Shown here: positions 7,826 through 16,764 of the stretch, in pieces
How positions within the stretch are numbered: position 1 is the stretch's first letter
Layout: every line of letters begins with the position of its first letter
Assembly (NCBI GenBank): GCA_944321765.1
Contig: CALUMQ010000029.1
Span: forward strand, 62,001 to 126,000
DNA: 64,000 nucleotides
From: an uncultured Alistipes sp.
GTDB taxonomy: Bacteria > Bacteroidota > Bacteroidia > Bacteroidales > Rikenellaceae
Reading direction: 5' to 3'
Made by a program: the position numbers and the translations under genes
Notes under the pieces: model-generated
Seen by the model: only the letters and a program-made list of their open reading frames with translations
Told to the model about the DNA's origin: nothing
The model's database searches: none

Positions 7826-7922
7826 ACTTCCTCTCTGGGAAACGGGGCATCGAGGATGCCGCCTCCCACAACACCCAATACAGGACAAACCGAATAAGCA
7901 ACAACAAAAAATTCAGAATACT

Positions 7923-8114
7923 ATGATTATCATGCCGGTAAAAGAGGGCGAGAACATCGAGCGCGCCCTGAAAAAGTTCAAACGTAAATACGAGCGCACG
8001 GGAGTGCTGAAGGAGCTTCGCCGCCGTCAATACTTCACCAAGCCGTCGGTTGCAAAACGCGAGGCCATGCAGCACGCCATTTACGTGGAGCACATGTACC
8101 GCGACGAGGAGTAG
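7923..8114 (+). CDS. rpsU: 30S ribosomal protein bS21
   Basis: This 63-residue basic protein has the family core PVKEGENIERALKKFKRK and the C-terminal KREAMQHAIYVEHMY region. The N-terminal MII before P-V-K-E-G is typical of Bacteroidetes bS21, which supports this start. bS21 joins the platform of the small subunit; in Bacteroidetes ribosomes bS21 with bS6 and bS18 is known to sequester the anti-Shine-Dalgarno end of 16S rRNA. The 25 bases before the ATG are A-rich with no Shine-Dalgarno match. A strong terminator follows at 8146. Confidence 0.95.
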   Translation: MIIMPVKEGENIERALKKFKRKYERTGVLKELRRRQYFTKPSVAKREAMQHAIYVEHMYRDEE

Positions 8115-8145
8115 TTTGAGGCTCTCCGCAACGAAAATAAACGAC

Positions 8146-8182
8146 AAAACCGGGAATCACGTCAACGTGGTTCCCGGTTTTC
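8146..8182. terminator. Terminator shared by rpsU and the YgbA-like gene
   Basis: A stem of about 16 bp with one G-T pair (AAAACCGGGAATCACG with its complement ending in CCCGGTTTT) and a short loop. The A4 and T4 ends make it bidirectional, between convergent genes. Confidence 0.85.
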
Positions 8183-8201
8183 CTTATCCATCACCGCCCC
8201 G

Positions 8202-8522
8202 TCATCGGCGCTGCCGCAGACGCCGCAGCAGATGCCACAAGGCATCGAGCGGTGCATGGATGAGCATCCGCGGCCCGGCATAACGCATCACCGCACGAAT
8301 CCGCTCCCGGAAGGCCGGCGCATAGCAATGGATCGGGCAACACTCGCAGGGAGGCTTCTCCGCACCGAAGCGGCACCTCTCCAGGCGCCGGAGGGCGTAG
8401 GCCCGCAAATCGGAACACGAAGGGCACAACGTCGTTCCGTCAGTGTCATGATGCGCCCGACAATAGAGGCCGATCATGCGGCTTACAACGCGCTTTTCAC
8501 GTTCGATACGATCCATCTTCAT
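8202..8522 (-). CDS. YgbA-like (nitrous oxide-stimulated promoter family) protein
   Basis: This 106-residue cysteine-rich protein starts MKMDRIEREKRVVSRMI and contains LYCRAHH, LCPSCSDLRAYA, RCRFGAEKPPCECCPIHCY and a conserved C-terminal LIHAPLDALWHLL. This cysteine pattern and length match the YgbA_NO domain family, linked in E. coli to nitrosative stress; biochemical function is unknown. A metal or iron-sulfur site on the cysteines is likely (inference). The reading frame stays open upstream, but that part lacks family sequence and overlaps the promoter, so I start at 8522. Confidence 0.75.
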   Translation of the reverse strand: MKMDRIEREKRVVSRMIGLYCRAHHDTDGTTLCPSCSDLRAYALRRLERCRFGAEKPPCECCPIHCYAPAFRERIRAVMRYAGPRMLIHAPLDALWHLLRRLRQRR

Positions 8523-8569
8523 CCGTTCTCGGGGATATGACAAGAGCCGCATTCGGCTATATCCGGAGG

Positions 8570-8600
8570 CAAAGATAGGCAAACACTTCTTCCCGGACAA
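8570..8600 (-). promoter_or_regulatory. Promoter of the YgbA-like gene
   Basis: On the minus strand, TATCTTTG (8577-8570) is the -7 box and TTG (8600-8598) lies at -33 with a 20-bp spacer. Predicted leader is about 45 nt. Confidence 0.55.
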
Positions 8601-8708
8601 GCGTGCGGCGACACAATTCCGGGACTCCGTAGTGATATCCCGATCGGACAACGCACACGACAAATCAGGAAAAACCGGAGGTTCCCATTCGGAATGGAGC
8701 AAACAAAG

Positions 8709-8740
8709 AGGCGGAGGCATCCACACGGACACCTCCGCCT
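8709..8740 (-). terminator. Terminator of the glutamine synthetase gene
   Basis: A 9-bp GC-rich stem (8709-8717 with 8732-8740) lies about 40 bases past the stop codon and is followed on the minus strand by the T-rich run CTTTGTTTG. The U-tract is imperfect. Confidence 0.55.
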
Positions 8741-8780
8741 GCAGCGTGCAACGGGCGCAACGTCTCGCCCGGACGTTCCG

Positions 8781-10961
8781 CTATCGCAGGAACAGCAGCT
8801 CGCGATACTTCGGCAGCGGCCAGATCTGATCGTCAACGATCTCCTCCAACTTGTCGATGTGGCGACGGATCTGATCGAAGTAGACCGCCACGGTATCATG
8901 GTAGGCAATGGCCTTTTCGCGCTGATCCTCGATCTTGTTGGCCACCTTGCGCGCGTCGATCATCTCGGCTGTCAGCCGCTGGATCTCAGCCGTATGCTCC
9001 TGGATCTTCTTGATCAGACGGATATCCGGCTCGGCGCTCAGCCCCGGAATCTGCGACATCTTGTAAACCTTGTCGAGCAGTTCGGCCTCGTACTTCGAGG
9101 CAATCGGCACAATATGATTCATGGCCAGGTCGCCCAGCACACGACCTTCGATCTGGATCTTCTTCGTATAGGTCTCCCACTTCACCTCCGTGCGGGCCTC
9201 CACCTCGACCTTCGAGAGAACTCCCATGTCGGAGAACATCTTCAGGCTCGCCTCATCGAGGTAGCGGTCGAAGATCAGCGGCGTCGAGGTCTCGCAATCC
9301 AGACCGCGGCGCTTTGCCTCGGCCTTCCACTCCTCGGAGTAGCCGTTCCCGTCGAAACGGATGGCCTGGCACTCCTTGATCTTGCGCTTGATCACCTCGT
9401 AAATGGCCTTCTCCTTCTTGGCCCCCGCCTCGATCTTGGCATCGACCTCCTTCTTGAAGGCGGCAAGCTCGTCGGCAACGGCCGTATTGAGTACGATCAT
9501 CGCCTCGGCACAGTTGTCCGACGATCCGACGGCACGGAACTCGAAACGGTTGCCCGTAAAGGCAAAGGGCGACGTACGGTTACGGTCGGTATTGTCCAGC
9601 AGCAGCGTCGGGATGTGCGAAATACCGCTCATCTTGAAGACGCTCTTGGCATCGAAGCGGATGGCATCGTCACCGCTCGACGCGGCCAGCTTGTCCAGCA
9701 CGGCCGAAACCTGCGTTCCGAGGAAGGTCGAGATGATGGCAGGGGGTGCCTCGTTGGCGCCCAGACGATGGGCGTTCGTGGCGCTCATGATCGAAGCCTT
9801 GAGCAGTCCGTTGTGCTTGTAGACGGCCGAAATTACGTTTACCAGGAAGGTGATGAACTGCAGGTTCTCCGAAGCGTTCTTGCCCGGGCCCAGCAGATTC
9901 ACGCCCGTATCGGTGCCGAGCGACCAGTTGTTGTGCTTGCCCGAGCCGTTGATTCCCTTGAAGGGCTTCTCGTGCAGCAACACCCGGAACTGGTGGCGGC
10001 GGGCAATCTTGTCCATGATGGTCATCAGCAACTGGTTGTGGTCGTTGGCGAGGTTCACCTCCTCATAGACCGGCGCCAGCTCAAACTGATTGGGAGCCAC
10101 CTCGTTGTGACGCGTCTTGACCGGGATGCCCAGCTTCAGGCACTCGTATTCCAGATCGCGCATGAACGACATGACACGCGCAGGAATGGCTCCGAAATAG
10201 TGATCCTCCAGCTGCTGGTTCTTGGCCGACTCGTGGCCCATGAGCGTGCGGCCCGTGAGCATCAGGTCGGGACGAACGGCCCAAAGGCTCTCGTCAACGA
10301 GGAAATACTCCTGCTCCCAGCCCAGGTAGGAGAAGACCTTCTGAACGTTTTTGTCGAAGTAGTGGCAAACCTCCGTGGCGGCGGCATCGACGGCCGTAAG
10401 CGACCGCAGCAAGGGCACCTTGTAGTCGAGGGCCTCACCCGTGTAGGCGATGAAGACCGTCGGGATGCAGAGCGTCGTGTCGACGATGAAGGCCGGCGAC
10501 GAGGGATCCCAGGCCGAATAACCGCGTGCCTCAAACGTATTACGGATTCCGCCGTTGGGGAACGACGAGGCATCGGGCTCCTGCTGCACGAGCAGTTTGC
10601 CGGAGAACTCCTCCAGCACACCGCCCTGTCCGTCGGGCTCGGCAAAGGCATCGTGCTTCTCGGCCGTACCGCCCGTCAGCGGCTGGAACCAGTGCGTGTA
10701 GTGGTCGGCACCGTGCTCGAGGGCCCACTGGCGCATGCCGGCCGCAATGCTGTCGGCCACCTCACGCGTCAGCGGCGTGCGGTGTTCCATCGTGTCGAGC
10801 AGGGCTTCGTAAGTCTTCTTGTCGAGGTACTTGCGCATGGCTGCGCGGCCGAAGACCTTCTCGCCGAAATAATCCGAGGGGCGCCCTTCGGGAGCTTTCA
10901 CCTCAACGGCCGTGTGGTTGATTGCCGCATCGACCATCTTGAATCGGAGCAATGATGACAT
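8781..10961 (-). CDS. glnN: Glutamine synthetase type III
   Basis: At 726 residues this is the large GSIII form typical of Bacteroidetes (the B. fragilis enzyme is of similar size), not the 450-residue GSI. It makes glutamine from glutamate, ammonia and ATP in the cytoplasm. Visible landmarks are WFQPLTGGTAEKHDAF near residue 85, EYFLVDE in the first catalytic segment, RHNEVAPNQFELAPVYE, FKGINGSGKHNNWSLGT and NRTSPFAFTGNRFEFR, followed by a long helical C-terminal extension specific to GSIII. The start at MSSLLRFK is chosen because the upstream open frame is not family sequence. It stands alone behind a 525-bp AT-rich spacer, expected to hold its nitrogen-responsive control. Confidence 0.96.
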   Translation of the reverse strand: MSSLLRFKMVDAAINHTAVEVKAPEGRPSDYFGEKVFGRAAMRKYLDKKTYEALLDTMEHRTPLTREVADSIAAGMRQWALEHGADHYTHWFQPLTGGTAEKHDAFAEPDGQGGVLEEFSGKLLVQQEPDASSFPNGGIRNTFEARGYSAWDPSSPAFIVDTTLCIPTVFIAYTGEALDYKVPLLRSLTAVDAAATEVCHYFDKNVQKVFSYLGWEQEYFLVDESLWAVRPDLMLTGRTLMGHESAKNQQLEDHYFGAIPARVMSFMRDLEYECLKLGIPVKTRHNEVAPNQFELAPVYEEVNLANDHNQLLMTIMDKIARRHQFRVLLHEKPFKGINGSGKHNNWSLGTDTGVNLLGPGKNASENLQFITFLVNVISAVYKHNGLLKASIMSATNAHRLGANEAPPAIISTFLGTQVSAVLDKLAASSGDDAIRFDAKSVFKMSGISHIPTLLLDNTDRNRTSPFAFTGNRFEFRAVGSSDNCAEAMIVLNTAVADELAAFKKEVDAKIEAGAKKEKAIYEVIKRKIKECQAIRFDGNGYSEEWKAEAKRRGLDCETSTPLIFDRYLDEASLKMFSDMGVLSKVEVEARTEVKWETYTKKIQIEGRVLGDLAMNHIVPIASKYEAELLDKVYKMSQIPGLSAEPDIRLIKKIQEHTAEIQRLTAEMIDARKVANKIEDQREKAIAYHDTVAVYFDQIRRHIDKLEEIVDDQIWPLPKYRELLFLR

Positions 10962-11487
10962 AGTTTCGAACTTGATATTAAAATATAGGTGTATTATCGA
11001 GGTTGCGAATCGGAAAGAGAGCTCGAAAAGATTCCGCGATTGGGCCATCCCGGAGGATTCTTTCCGTTTCTGATGCAAAGGTAGAAAAAATCGAAAAACG
11101 TTATACTCTCAAAAATCACTTTTTTCAGCAAAATGCTCATTTTTTTCGGCTTTTTCCGGAAAAACACCTCGTTTTTTCGGAATACGACACATTTTTTATG
11201 GGCATTTTCCGGAAAACACCTCTATTTTTTCGACGTTATCCGATTTTTCGCAGTTTTAGCAATTTCTACATTTTAAGGGCATTTAGGATGAATTTTATCC
11301 TATAATTCCTCAAAACAGACAGTAACTTACCGCGAAAGGCATCCGGCCGGCACGAAGAGAAAAACAAAAAAATCGATGTACTGTTATTTTGTTAACATGT
11401 TTTTGTTACAATTCGCCAATTATTTTGTACCTTTACATGCATTTTTGAAGCACAAGATACATCACTCATACTAATCTCTAAACAGTT
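10962..11487. other. AT-rich divergent spacer between glnN and mutA
   Basis: No convincing gene is present in this 526-bp region, although weak frames are open through it. It is far richer in A and T than the flanking genes, with many T5-T7 runs and two copies of the palindrome TTTTCCGGAAAA (near 11152-11163 and 11205-11216). It must hold the divergent glnN and mutA promoters. For mutA, TACCTTTA at 11428-11435 with TTTTG at 11401-11405 is the best candidate; for glnN I cannot assign one. Confidence 0.6.
11151..11232. repeat. Imperfect direct repeat of about 29 bp with a CCGG palindrome
   Basis: Positions 11151-11180 and 11203-11232 share TTTTCCGGAAAA, then ACACCTC, then a T-run and CG, with small indels. 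Each copy holds the same palindrome, about 51 bp (five helical turns) apart. This could be a two-site regulator target. Confidence 0.6.
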
Positions 11488-13335
11488 ATGGCAAATACCA
11501 AACGTGAAAAGCTGTTCACCGAATTCCCCCCGGTCCCGACCGAAATGTGGGAAGCGGCGATCGCAGCCGACCTGAAAGGTGCCGATTACGAGCGTAAACT
11601 GGTGTGGCGCACGGGTGAAGGATTCAACGTCCGCCCCTACTACCGCGCCGAAAACCTCGAAGGCATTCAGTTCCTGGGCTCGCAGGCAGGCGAGTTCCCC
11701 TACGTGCGGGGTACACGTGCCAACAACCACTGGCACATCCACCAGACCATCGAGGTGAAAAACCCCGCAGAGGCTAATGCCGAAGCGCTGAAACTCCTCA
11801 ACTCCGGAGTCGACTCGCTCGGGTTCGCCATCGCCAAGGAGGATTTCTCCGCCGCAGACCTCGACCAACTCCTCGCCGAGATCCACATCCCGGCCATCGA
11901 GATCACCTTCTGCGGCATGCACACCGGACGCATCGCCGAACTGGTGCTCGACAAACTCGAGAAGGAGGGCGTCATCGCCGACGCCCAGGTGGCCTTCGTC
12001 ATCGACCCCATCGTCAAGGGTCTCTCCCAGAAGGGCGACTTCTGCTCGCCCAACGGCGAAAAGTGCTTCGCAAAGATCAAGTCGCTCATCGAGCGCACGC
12101 GCGACTACAAGCACATCCGCATCGTCACCGTCTCGGCCGGCATCTTCTCCAACGCCGGATCGACCATCGTCGAGGAGCTCGCTTTCGCCCTCTCGGCCGG
12201 TAACGACTACCTCGCGCGGCTGACCGACGCCGGCATCGACGCCGACACCGCAGCCCGCAAACTGCGCTTCTCGTTCTCGGTGACCTCGAACTACTTCCTG
12301 GAGATCGCCAAGTTCCGCGCAGCCCGCATGCTCTGGGCCAACATCGTCAAGGGATACAACCCCGAAAAGGAGTGCGCCGGCAAGATGCTGATCCACGCCC
12401 GGACCTCCGACTGGAACCAGACCGTATACGACCCCTATGTAAACATGCTCCGCGGCACGACTGAAGCCATGTCGGCTGCCATCGCAGGCGTGCACTCGCT
12501 CGAGGTAACGCCCTTCGACGCAGCCTTCGAGGATCCTACGGAGTTCTCGAAGCGCATCGCCCGCAATGTCGAACTGCTGCTCAAGCATGAGTCGCACTTC
12601 GACCAGGTTGTCGACCCCGCCGGAGGTTCGTACTACGTAGAGAACCTTACGAAGTCGATCGCCGCCGAGGCCTGGAAGCTCTTCCTCGAGATCGAGGAGA
12701 AGGGCGGATACACCGAGGCCTACAAGGCTGGATACATCAAGGAGCGCATCGAGGCGTCGGCTGCCGCCAAGGACAAGGCCATCGCCACGCGTCGCCAGAT
12801 CCTCCTGGGCGCCAACCAGTATCCCAACTTCACGGAGGTCGCCGGCAAAGAGATTACCTCAGAGACCGTAACGCGCAAGAGCGCCGAGGGCAACACGCTG
12901 GCTCCCTACCGCGGTGCCATGGCCTTCGAAGCCATGCGTCTGCACGTCGACCGCTCGGGCAAGCAGCCCAAGGCCTTCATGCTTACCTGCGGAAGCCTCG
13001 CCATGGCCCGCGCCCGCGCCCAGTTCTCGTGCAACTTCTTCGGTTGCGCAGGTATCCGCGTTCAGGACAACACCTTCTTCAAGTCGGTCGAAGAGGGCGT
13101 CAAGGCCGCTCTCGAATCCAAAGCCGAGATCGTGGTGGTATGCGCCTCGGACGACGACTACGCTGAAGTCGCTCCGAAGGTCAAGGAGCTCCTCGGCGGA
13201 AAGGCCATCCTCGTAGTGGCCGGCGCCCCGGCCTGCATGCCCGAACTCGAGGCCCAGGGCATCACGAACTTCATCAACGTGAAGTCGAATGTCCTCGAAA
13301 CACTGAAGTTCTACCTTAAAGAGATGGGAATCTGA
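11488..13335 (+). CDS. mutA: Methylmalonyl-CoA mutase small (beta) subunit
   Basis: This 615-residue protein has the TIM-barrel mutase fold with a degenerate C-terminal cobalamin-like domain. The barrel region includes the mutase segment [17 protein letters not shown] near 280 and [20 protein letters not shown] near 310, and [13 protein letters not shown] near 380. The C-terminal domain lacks the DxHxxG cobalt ligand, having [13 protein letters not shown] there, as expected for the non-catalytic partner. With the large subunit it interconverts succinyl-CoA and methylmalonyl-CoA, in gut Bacteroidetes on the route to propionate. The large-subunit gene follows after 91 bases. Confidence 0.95.
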   Translation: MANTKREKLFTEFPPVPTEMWEAAIAADLKGADYERKLVWRTGEGFNVRPYYRAENLEGIQFLGSQAGEFPYVRGTRANNHWHIHQTIEVKNPAEANAEALKLLNSGVDSLGFAIAKEDFSAADLDQLLAEIHIPAIEITFCGMHTGRIAELVLDKLEKEGVIADAQVAFVIDPIVKGLSQKGDFCSPNGEKCFAKIKSLIERTRDYKHIRIVTVSAGIFSNAGSTIVEELAFALSAGNDYLARLTDAGIDADTAARKLRFSFSVTSNYFLEIAKFRAARMLWANIVKGYNPEKECAGKMLIHARTSDWNQTVYDPYVNMLRGTTEAMSAAIAGVHSLEVTPFDAAFEDPTEFSKRIARNVELLLKHESHFDQVVDPAGGSYYVENLTKSIAAEAWKLFLEIEEKGGYTEAYKAGYIKERIEASAAAKDKAIATRRQILLGANQYPNFTEVAGKEITSETVTRKSAEGNTLAPYRGAMAFEAMRLHVDRSGKQPKAFMLTCGSLAMARARAQFSCNFFGCAGIRVQDNTFFKSVEEGVKAALESKAEIVVVCASDDDYAEVAPKVKELLGGKAILVVAGAPACMPELEAQGITNFINVKSNVLETLKFYLKEMGI

Positions 13336-13356
13336 GCTCAACGTTCTGCTTCCGCA

Positions 13357-13379
13357 CTGCACGAAATCCATTCGTGCAG
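13357..13379 (+). other. Intercistronic hairpin between mutA and mutB
   Basis: A perfect 9-bp stem (CTGCACGAA with TTCGTGCAG) and 5-nt loop lies 22 bases after mutA. It is not followed by a T-run, so it is more likely a processing or stability element than a terminator. Confidence 0.6.
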
Positions 13380-13426
13380 CATCCCGGAACAAAACGATGC
13401 CACAACAATCTTTTTGCACTACGATC

Positions 13427-15565
13427 ATGAGAGTTAAATTTTCAGAACTGAAATATGACGCAGGCCAGCATACGAACTGCTGCGCCTCGAAAGGCTGCGG
13501 ACATGAGGAGCCGTGGCTGACGGCCGAGCGCATTCCCGTCAAAGGAACCTATACGGCCGAAGATCTCGAAGGTATGGAGCACCTGAACTACGCCGCAGGT
13601 ATCGCCCCCTTCCTCCGCGGTCCCTATTCGACGATGTACGTGATGCGTCCGTGGACCATCCGCCAGTATGCCGGATTCTCCACCGCCGAGGAGTCCAACG
13701 CCTTCTACCGCCGCAACCTCGCGGCCGGACAGAAGGGTCTTTCGGTGGCCTTCGACCTGGCTACACACCGCGGATACGACGCCGACCACCCGCGCGTGGT
13801 GGGTGATGTCGGAAAGGCCGGTGTGTCGATCTGCTCCGTCGAGGACATGAAGGTCCTCTTCAACGGCATTCCGCTCGACAAGATGTCCGTGTCGATGACC
13901 ATGAACGGCGCCGTGCTGCCTATCCTGGCCTTCTACATCGTTACGGGTCTTGAGCAGGGCTGCACCCTGGAACAGCTCTCCGGAACGATTCAGAACGATA
14001 TCCTCAAGGAGTTCATGGTGCGCAACACCTATATCTATCCCCCCGAGTTCTCGATGCGAATCATCGCCGACATCTTCGAGTACACCTCGAAGAACATGCC
14101 GAAGTTCAACTCCATCTCGATCTCGGGTTACCACATGCAGGAAGCCGGCGCCACGGCCGACATCGAGCTGGCCTACACGCTGGCCGACGGTCTGGAGTAT
14201 ATCCGCGCCGGTATCAATGCCGGACTGTCGATCGATGCCTTCGCTCCGCGTCTGTCGTTCTTCTGGGCCATCGGCATGAACCACTTCATGGAGATCGCCA
14301 AGATGCGCGCCGCACGTATGCTCTGGGCCAAGATCGTCAAGCAGTTCAACCCCAAGAACCCCAAGTCGCTGGCACTGCGTACCCACTGCCAGACGTCCGG
14401 ATGGTCGCTTACGGAGCAGGATCCCTTCAACAACGTCGCCCGTACGACGATCGAGGCCATGGGCGCCGCCCTGGGTCATACCCAGTCGCTGCACACCAAC
14501 GCCCTCGACGAGGCAATCGCCCTGCCGACCGACTTCTCGGCCCGTATCGCCCGCAACACGCAGATCTACATCCAGGAAGAGACCTCGATCTGCCGTGAGG
14601 TTGATCCGTGGGCTGGATCGTACTACGTCGAGACCCTGACCAACGAGATCGCTCACAAGGCCTGGGAGCACATCCAGGAGATCGAAAAGCTCGGCGGTAT
14701 GGCCAAGGCCATCGAGACCGGTATTCCGAAGATGCGTATCGAGGAGGCTTCGGCCCGCAAGCAGGCCCGCATCGACTCCGGCGAGGAGAAGATCATCGGT
14801 CTGAACGAGTACCGTCTGGAGAAGGAGGCGCCGATCGACATTCTCGCCGTGGACAACACCGCCGTGCGCGAGAGCCAGATCAAGCGTCTGAAGGAGCTGC
14901 GCGCTTCGCGCGACGAGGCAGCCGTGAAGAAGGCCCTCGACGCCATCACCGAGTGCGTGAAGACCAAGCAGGGCAACCTCCTGGCACTGGCCGTCGAGGC
15001 TGCCAAGGTCCGCGCAACGCTGGGTGAGATCTCCGATGCCTGCGAGGTTGTCGTAGGACGCTACAAAGCCGTTATCCGTTCCATCTCGGGAGTATATTCA
15101 TCAGAAGTGAAAAACGACAAAAACTTCGAGCGCGCCAAGGAGCTGTGCGCCGAATTCGCCAAGAAAGAGGGCCGTCAGCCGCGTATCATGATCGCCAAGC
15201 TCGGCCAGGACGGACACGACCGTGGTGCCAAGGTCGTTGCTACGGGTTATGCCGACATCGGCTTCGACGTCGACATGGGTCCGCTGTTCCAGACCCCCGA
15301 GGAGGCCGCCAAGCAGGCCGTTGAGAACGACGTTCACGTTGTGGGCGTTTCGTCGCTGGCCGCCGGTCACCTGACACTCGTGCCGCAGATCATCGCCGAG
15401 CTGAAGAAACTCGGACGTGAGGACATCGTCGTTATCGTCGGCGGTGTGATTCCTCACCAGGATTACGACGAGCTCTACCGTGACGGTGCCGCCGCCATCT
15501 TCGGCCCCGGTACGCCGATCGCCACGGCAGCCATCAAGATCCTCGAGATTCTGATGGGTGAGTAG
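13427..15565 (+). CDS. mutB: Methylmalonyl-CoA mutase large (alpha) subunit
   Basis: This 712-residue catalytic subunit carries the substrate-binding TIM barrel ([20 protein letters not shown] near 70-90, [34 protein letters not shown]) and a C-terminal cobalamin domain. That domain has GQDGHDRG with D595, H597 (the cobalt ligand) and G600, followed by [11 protein letters not shown]. It needs adenosylcobalamin; no cobalamin riboswitch or epimerase gene is visible nearby. The frame stays open to an ATG at 13397, but the ten extra residues look non-coding, so I start at [12 protein letters not shown] strong terminator follows. Confidence 0.95.
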   Translation: MRVKFSELKYDAGQHTNCCASKGCGHEEPWLTAERIPVKGTYTAEDLEGMEHLNYAAGIAPFLRGPYSTMYVMRPWTIRQYAGFSTAEESNAFYRRNLAAGQKGLSVAFDLATHRGYDADHPRVVGDVGKAGVSICSVEDMKVLFNGIPLDKMSVSMTMNGAVLPILAFYIVTGLEQGCTLEQLSGTIQNDILKEFMVRNTYIYPPEFSMRIIADIFEYTSKNMPKFNSISISGYHMQEAGATADIELAYTLADGLEYIRAGINAGLSIDAFAPRLSFFWAIGMNHFMEIAKMRAARMLWAKIVKQFNPKNPKSLALRTHCQTSGWSLTEQDPFNNVARTTIEAMGAALGHTQSLHTNALDEAIALPTDFSARIARNTQIYIQEETSICREVDPWAGSYYVETLTNEIAHKAWEHIQEIEKLGGMAKAIETGIPKMRIEEASARKQARIDSGEEKIIGLNEYRLEKEAPIDILAVDNTAVRESQIKRLKELRASRDEAAVKKALDAITECVKTKQGNLLALAVEAAKVRATLGEISDACEVVVGRYKAVIRSISGVYSSEVKNDKNFERAKELCAEFAKKEGRQPRIMIAKLGQDGHDRGAKVVATGYADIGFDVDMGPLFQTPEEAAKQAVENDVHVVGVSSLAAGHLTLVPQIIAELKKLGREDIVVIVGGVIPHQDYDELYRDGAAAIFGPGTPIATAAIKILEILMGE

Positions 15566-15591
15566 TCGGTCAATTCGACCCCACTTGTTCG

Positions 15592-15623
15592 ATCCCCTCC
15601 GGAGCTATCCGGAGGGGATTTTT
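15592..15623 (+). terminator. Terminator of mutAB
   Basis: A perfect 12-bp stem (15592-15603 with 15608-15619) and 4-nt loop GCTA, followed by a T-run, lies 26 bases after mutB. Confidence 0.9.
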
Positions 15624-15712
15624 GCAGACACACCACCCTTCGCGAATGAAAAATTTGCGCGACGCGGCGATTTGTCGTATCTTGCAACGTTTTCACCACC
15701 AAAAACATATTC

Positions 15713-16678
15713 ATGGAGGAGATCGTTTACCGCAGTTTCGACGACCTGAGTCGGACCATCCGCGAAAATATTCACAAATTCCCGCACGACGTCGATGCCA
15801 TCGTCGGCGTGCCGCGCTCGGGTATGATTCCCGCCTACCTGATCGGGCTCTATCTGAACAAGCCCGTGCTGAGCATCTCCTCGTTCCTCGAGGCGCAGGC
15901 AAACGGCACGGAATACGATGCCGACGCCGGAGCCCGCAGCCAATACATCCGCAAGGAACGTTCACACAAGATCCTCGTCGTCGATGACAGCTACCGCCGC
16001 GGCGAAGCACATCGGAAGGTCGTGCAGCAGCTTGCGCCGATCAAGGAGATACAGTTCCTTCATGCAGCCATCTACACCACGGCCGAAGGAGTTGAGGCTC
16101 TTGATGTCTGGTGCGAAGTGCTTCCGTCACGAAGGCTCTTCGAATGGAACATCTTTCACCACAAGACCCTTGAAAATGCCGCCCTCGACATCGATGGAGT
16201 GTTGTGTCAGGATCCTCCGCTGGACGACGACGGCCCCCAATACCTGGCATACATCCGCCACGCCATTCCGCGGTTCATTCCATCGGTACCCGTGAAGATG
16301 CTGGTAACGTGCCGTCTCGAAAAATACCGCGCGGCAACCGAGGCCTGGCTTGCCGAACAGGGAGTCCGTTATGGCGAACTCATCATGCTCGATCTGCCGG
16401 ACAAGGCCACCCGCATGAAATGGGGCAAACATGGATTCTACAAAGGCGAGGTGTATGAAAAGAGTGACTGCTCACTCTTCATCGAGAGTTCGCTCCGCGA
16501 AGCCCTCCAGATTGTTCAATCGACCCGCAAGCCCGTCTTCTGCACCGAGACCATGAGCGTGCTCCAGCAGGGAAGCTCGATGAAAACGGAGCTGGCGCAA
16601 CTCGATGCCAAACGAAGAATGGCCCGGAAACGATGCCGGAACTGGCTGCAGAAGTTCTTCGGAGGCCGAAAAGGCTGA
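15713..16678 (+). CDS. Phosphoribosyltransferase-HAD phosphatase fusion
   Basis: This 321-residue protein joins two domains. Residues 1-150 are a type I phosphoribosyltransferase: VDAIVGVPRSGMIPAYLIG near 28-45, and the PRPP loop KILVVDDSYRRGEAHRK at 86-102, whose acidic pair is D91-D92. Residues 155-290 look like a HAD-superfamily domain: motif I AALDIDGVLC with D159 and D161, motif II LVTC with T199, and a terminal KSDCSLFIESS with D252. The last 30 residues are basic. Substrates are unknown. It is not an obvious pyrE, apt or hpt enzyme. The gene is alone between two terminators, convergent with an alcohol dehydrogenase. A weak -7-like TATCTTGC lies at 15676-15683. Confidence 0.7.
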   Translation: MEEIVYRSFDDLSRTIRENIHKFPHDVDAIVGVPRSGMIPAYLIGLYLNKPVLSISSFLEAQANGTEYDADAGARSQYIRKERSHKILVVDDSYRRGEAHRKVVQQLAPIKEIQFLHAAIYTTAEGVEALDVWCEVLPSRRLFEWNIFHHKTLENAALDIDGVLCQDPPLDDDGPQYLAYIRHAIPRFIPSVPVKMLVTCRLEKYRAATEAWLAEQGVRYGELIMLDLPDKATRMKWGKHGFYKGEVYEKSDCSLFIESSLREALQIVQSTRKPVFCTETMSVLQQGSSMKTELAQLDAKRRMARKRCRNWLQKFFGGRKG

Positions 16679-16704
16679 CAATCGCCCCGATCCCGTACAA
16701 ACAG

Positions 16705-16741
16705 AAGCGACGCGTTCTGAAATTCAGACCGCGTCGCTTTC
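16705..16741. terminator. Bidirectional terminator between convergent genes
   Basis: The outer stem AAGCGACGCG/CGCGTCGCTT (16705-16714 with 16730-16739) encloses an inner TCTGA/TCAGA stem and ends in TTT, giving a long hairpin serving both flanking genes. Confidence 0.8.
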
Positions 16742-16764
16742 ATCTTCCGGAAGGTTTCAGAGAC

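Noticed and set aside
8694..10955. 753-codon open frame on the plus strand opposite glutamine synthetase
   Set aside because: It mirrors glnN exactly, has no recognisable domain and its composition follows the antisense of a GC-biased gene. The GSIII frame is unmistakable.
11003..11305. 100-codon plus-strand frame in the glnN-mutA spacer
   Set aside because: It translates T-runs into F-rich sequence with no family match and crosses the direct repeats; the region behaves as a regulatory spacer.
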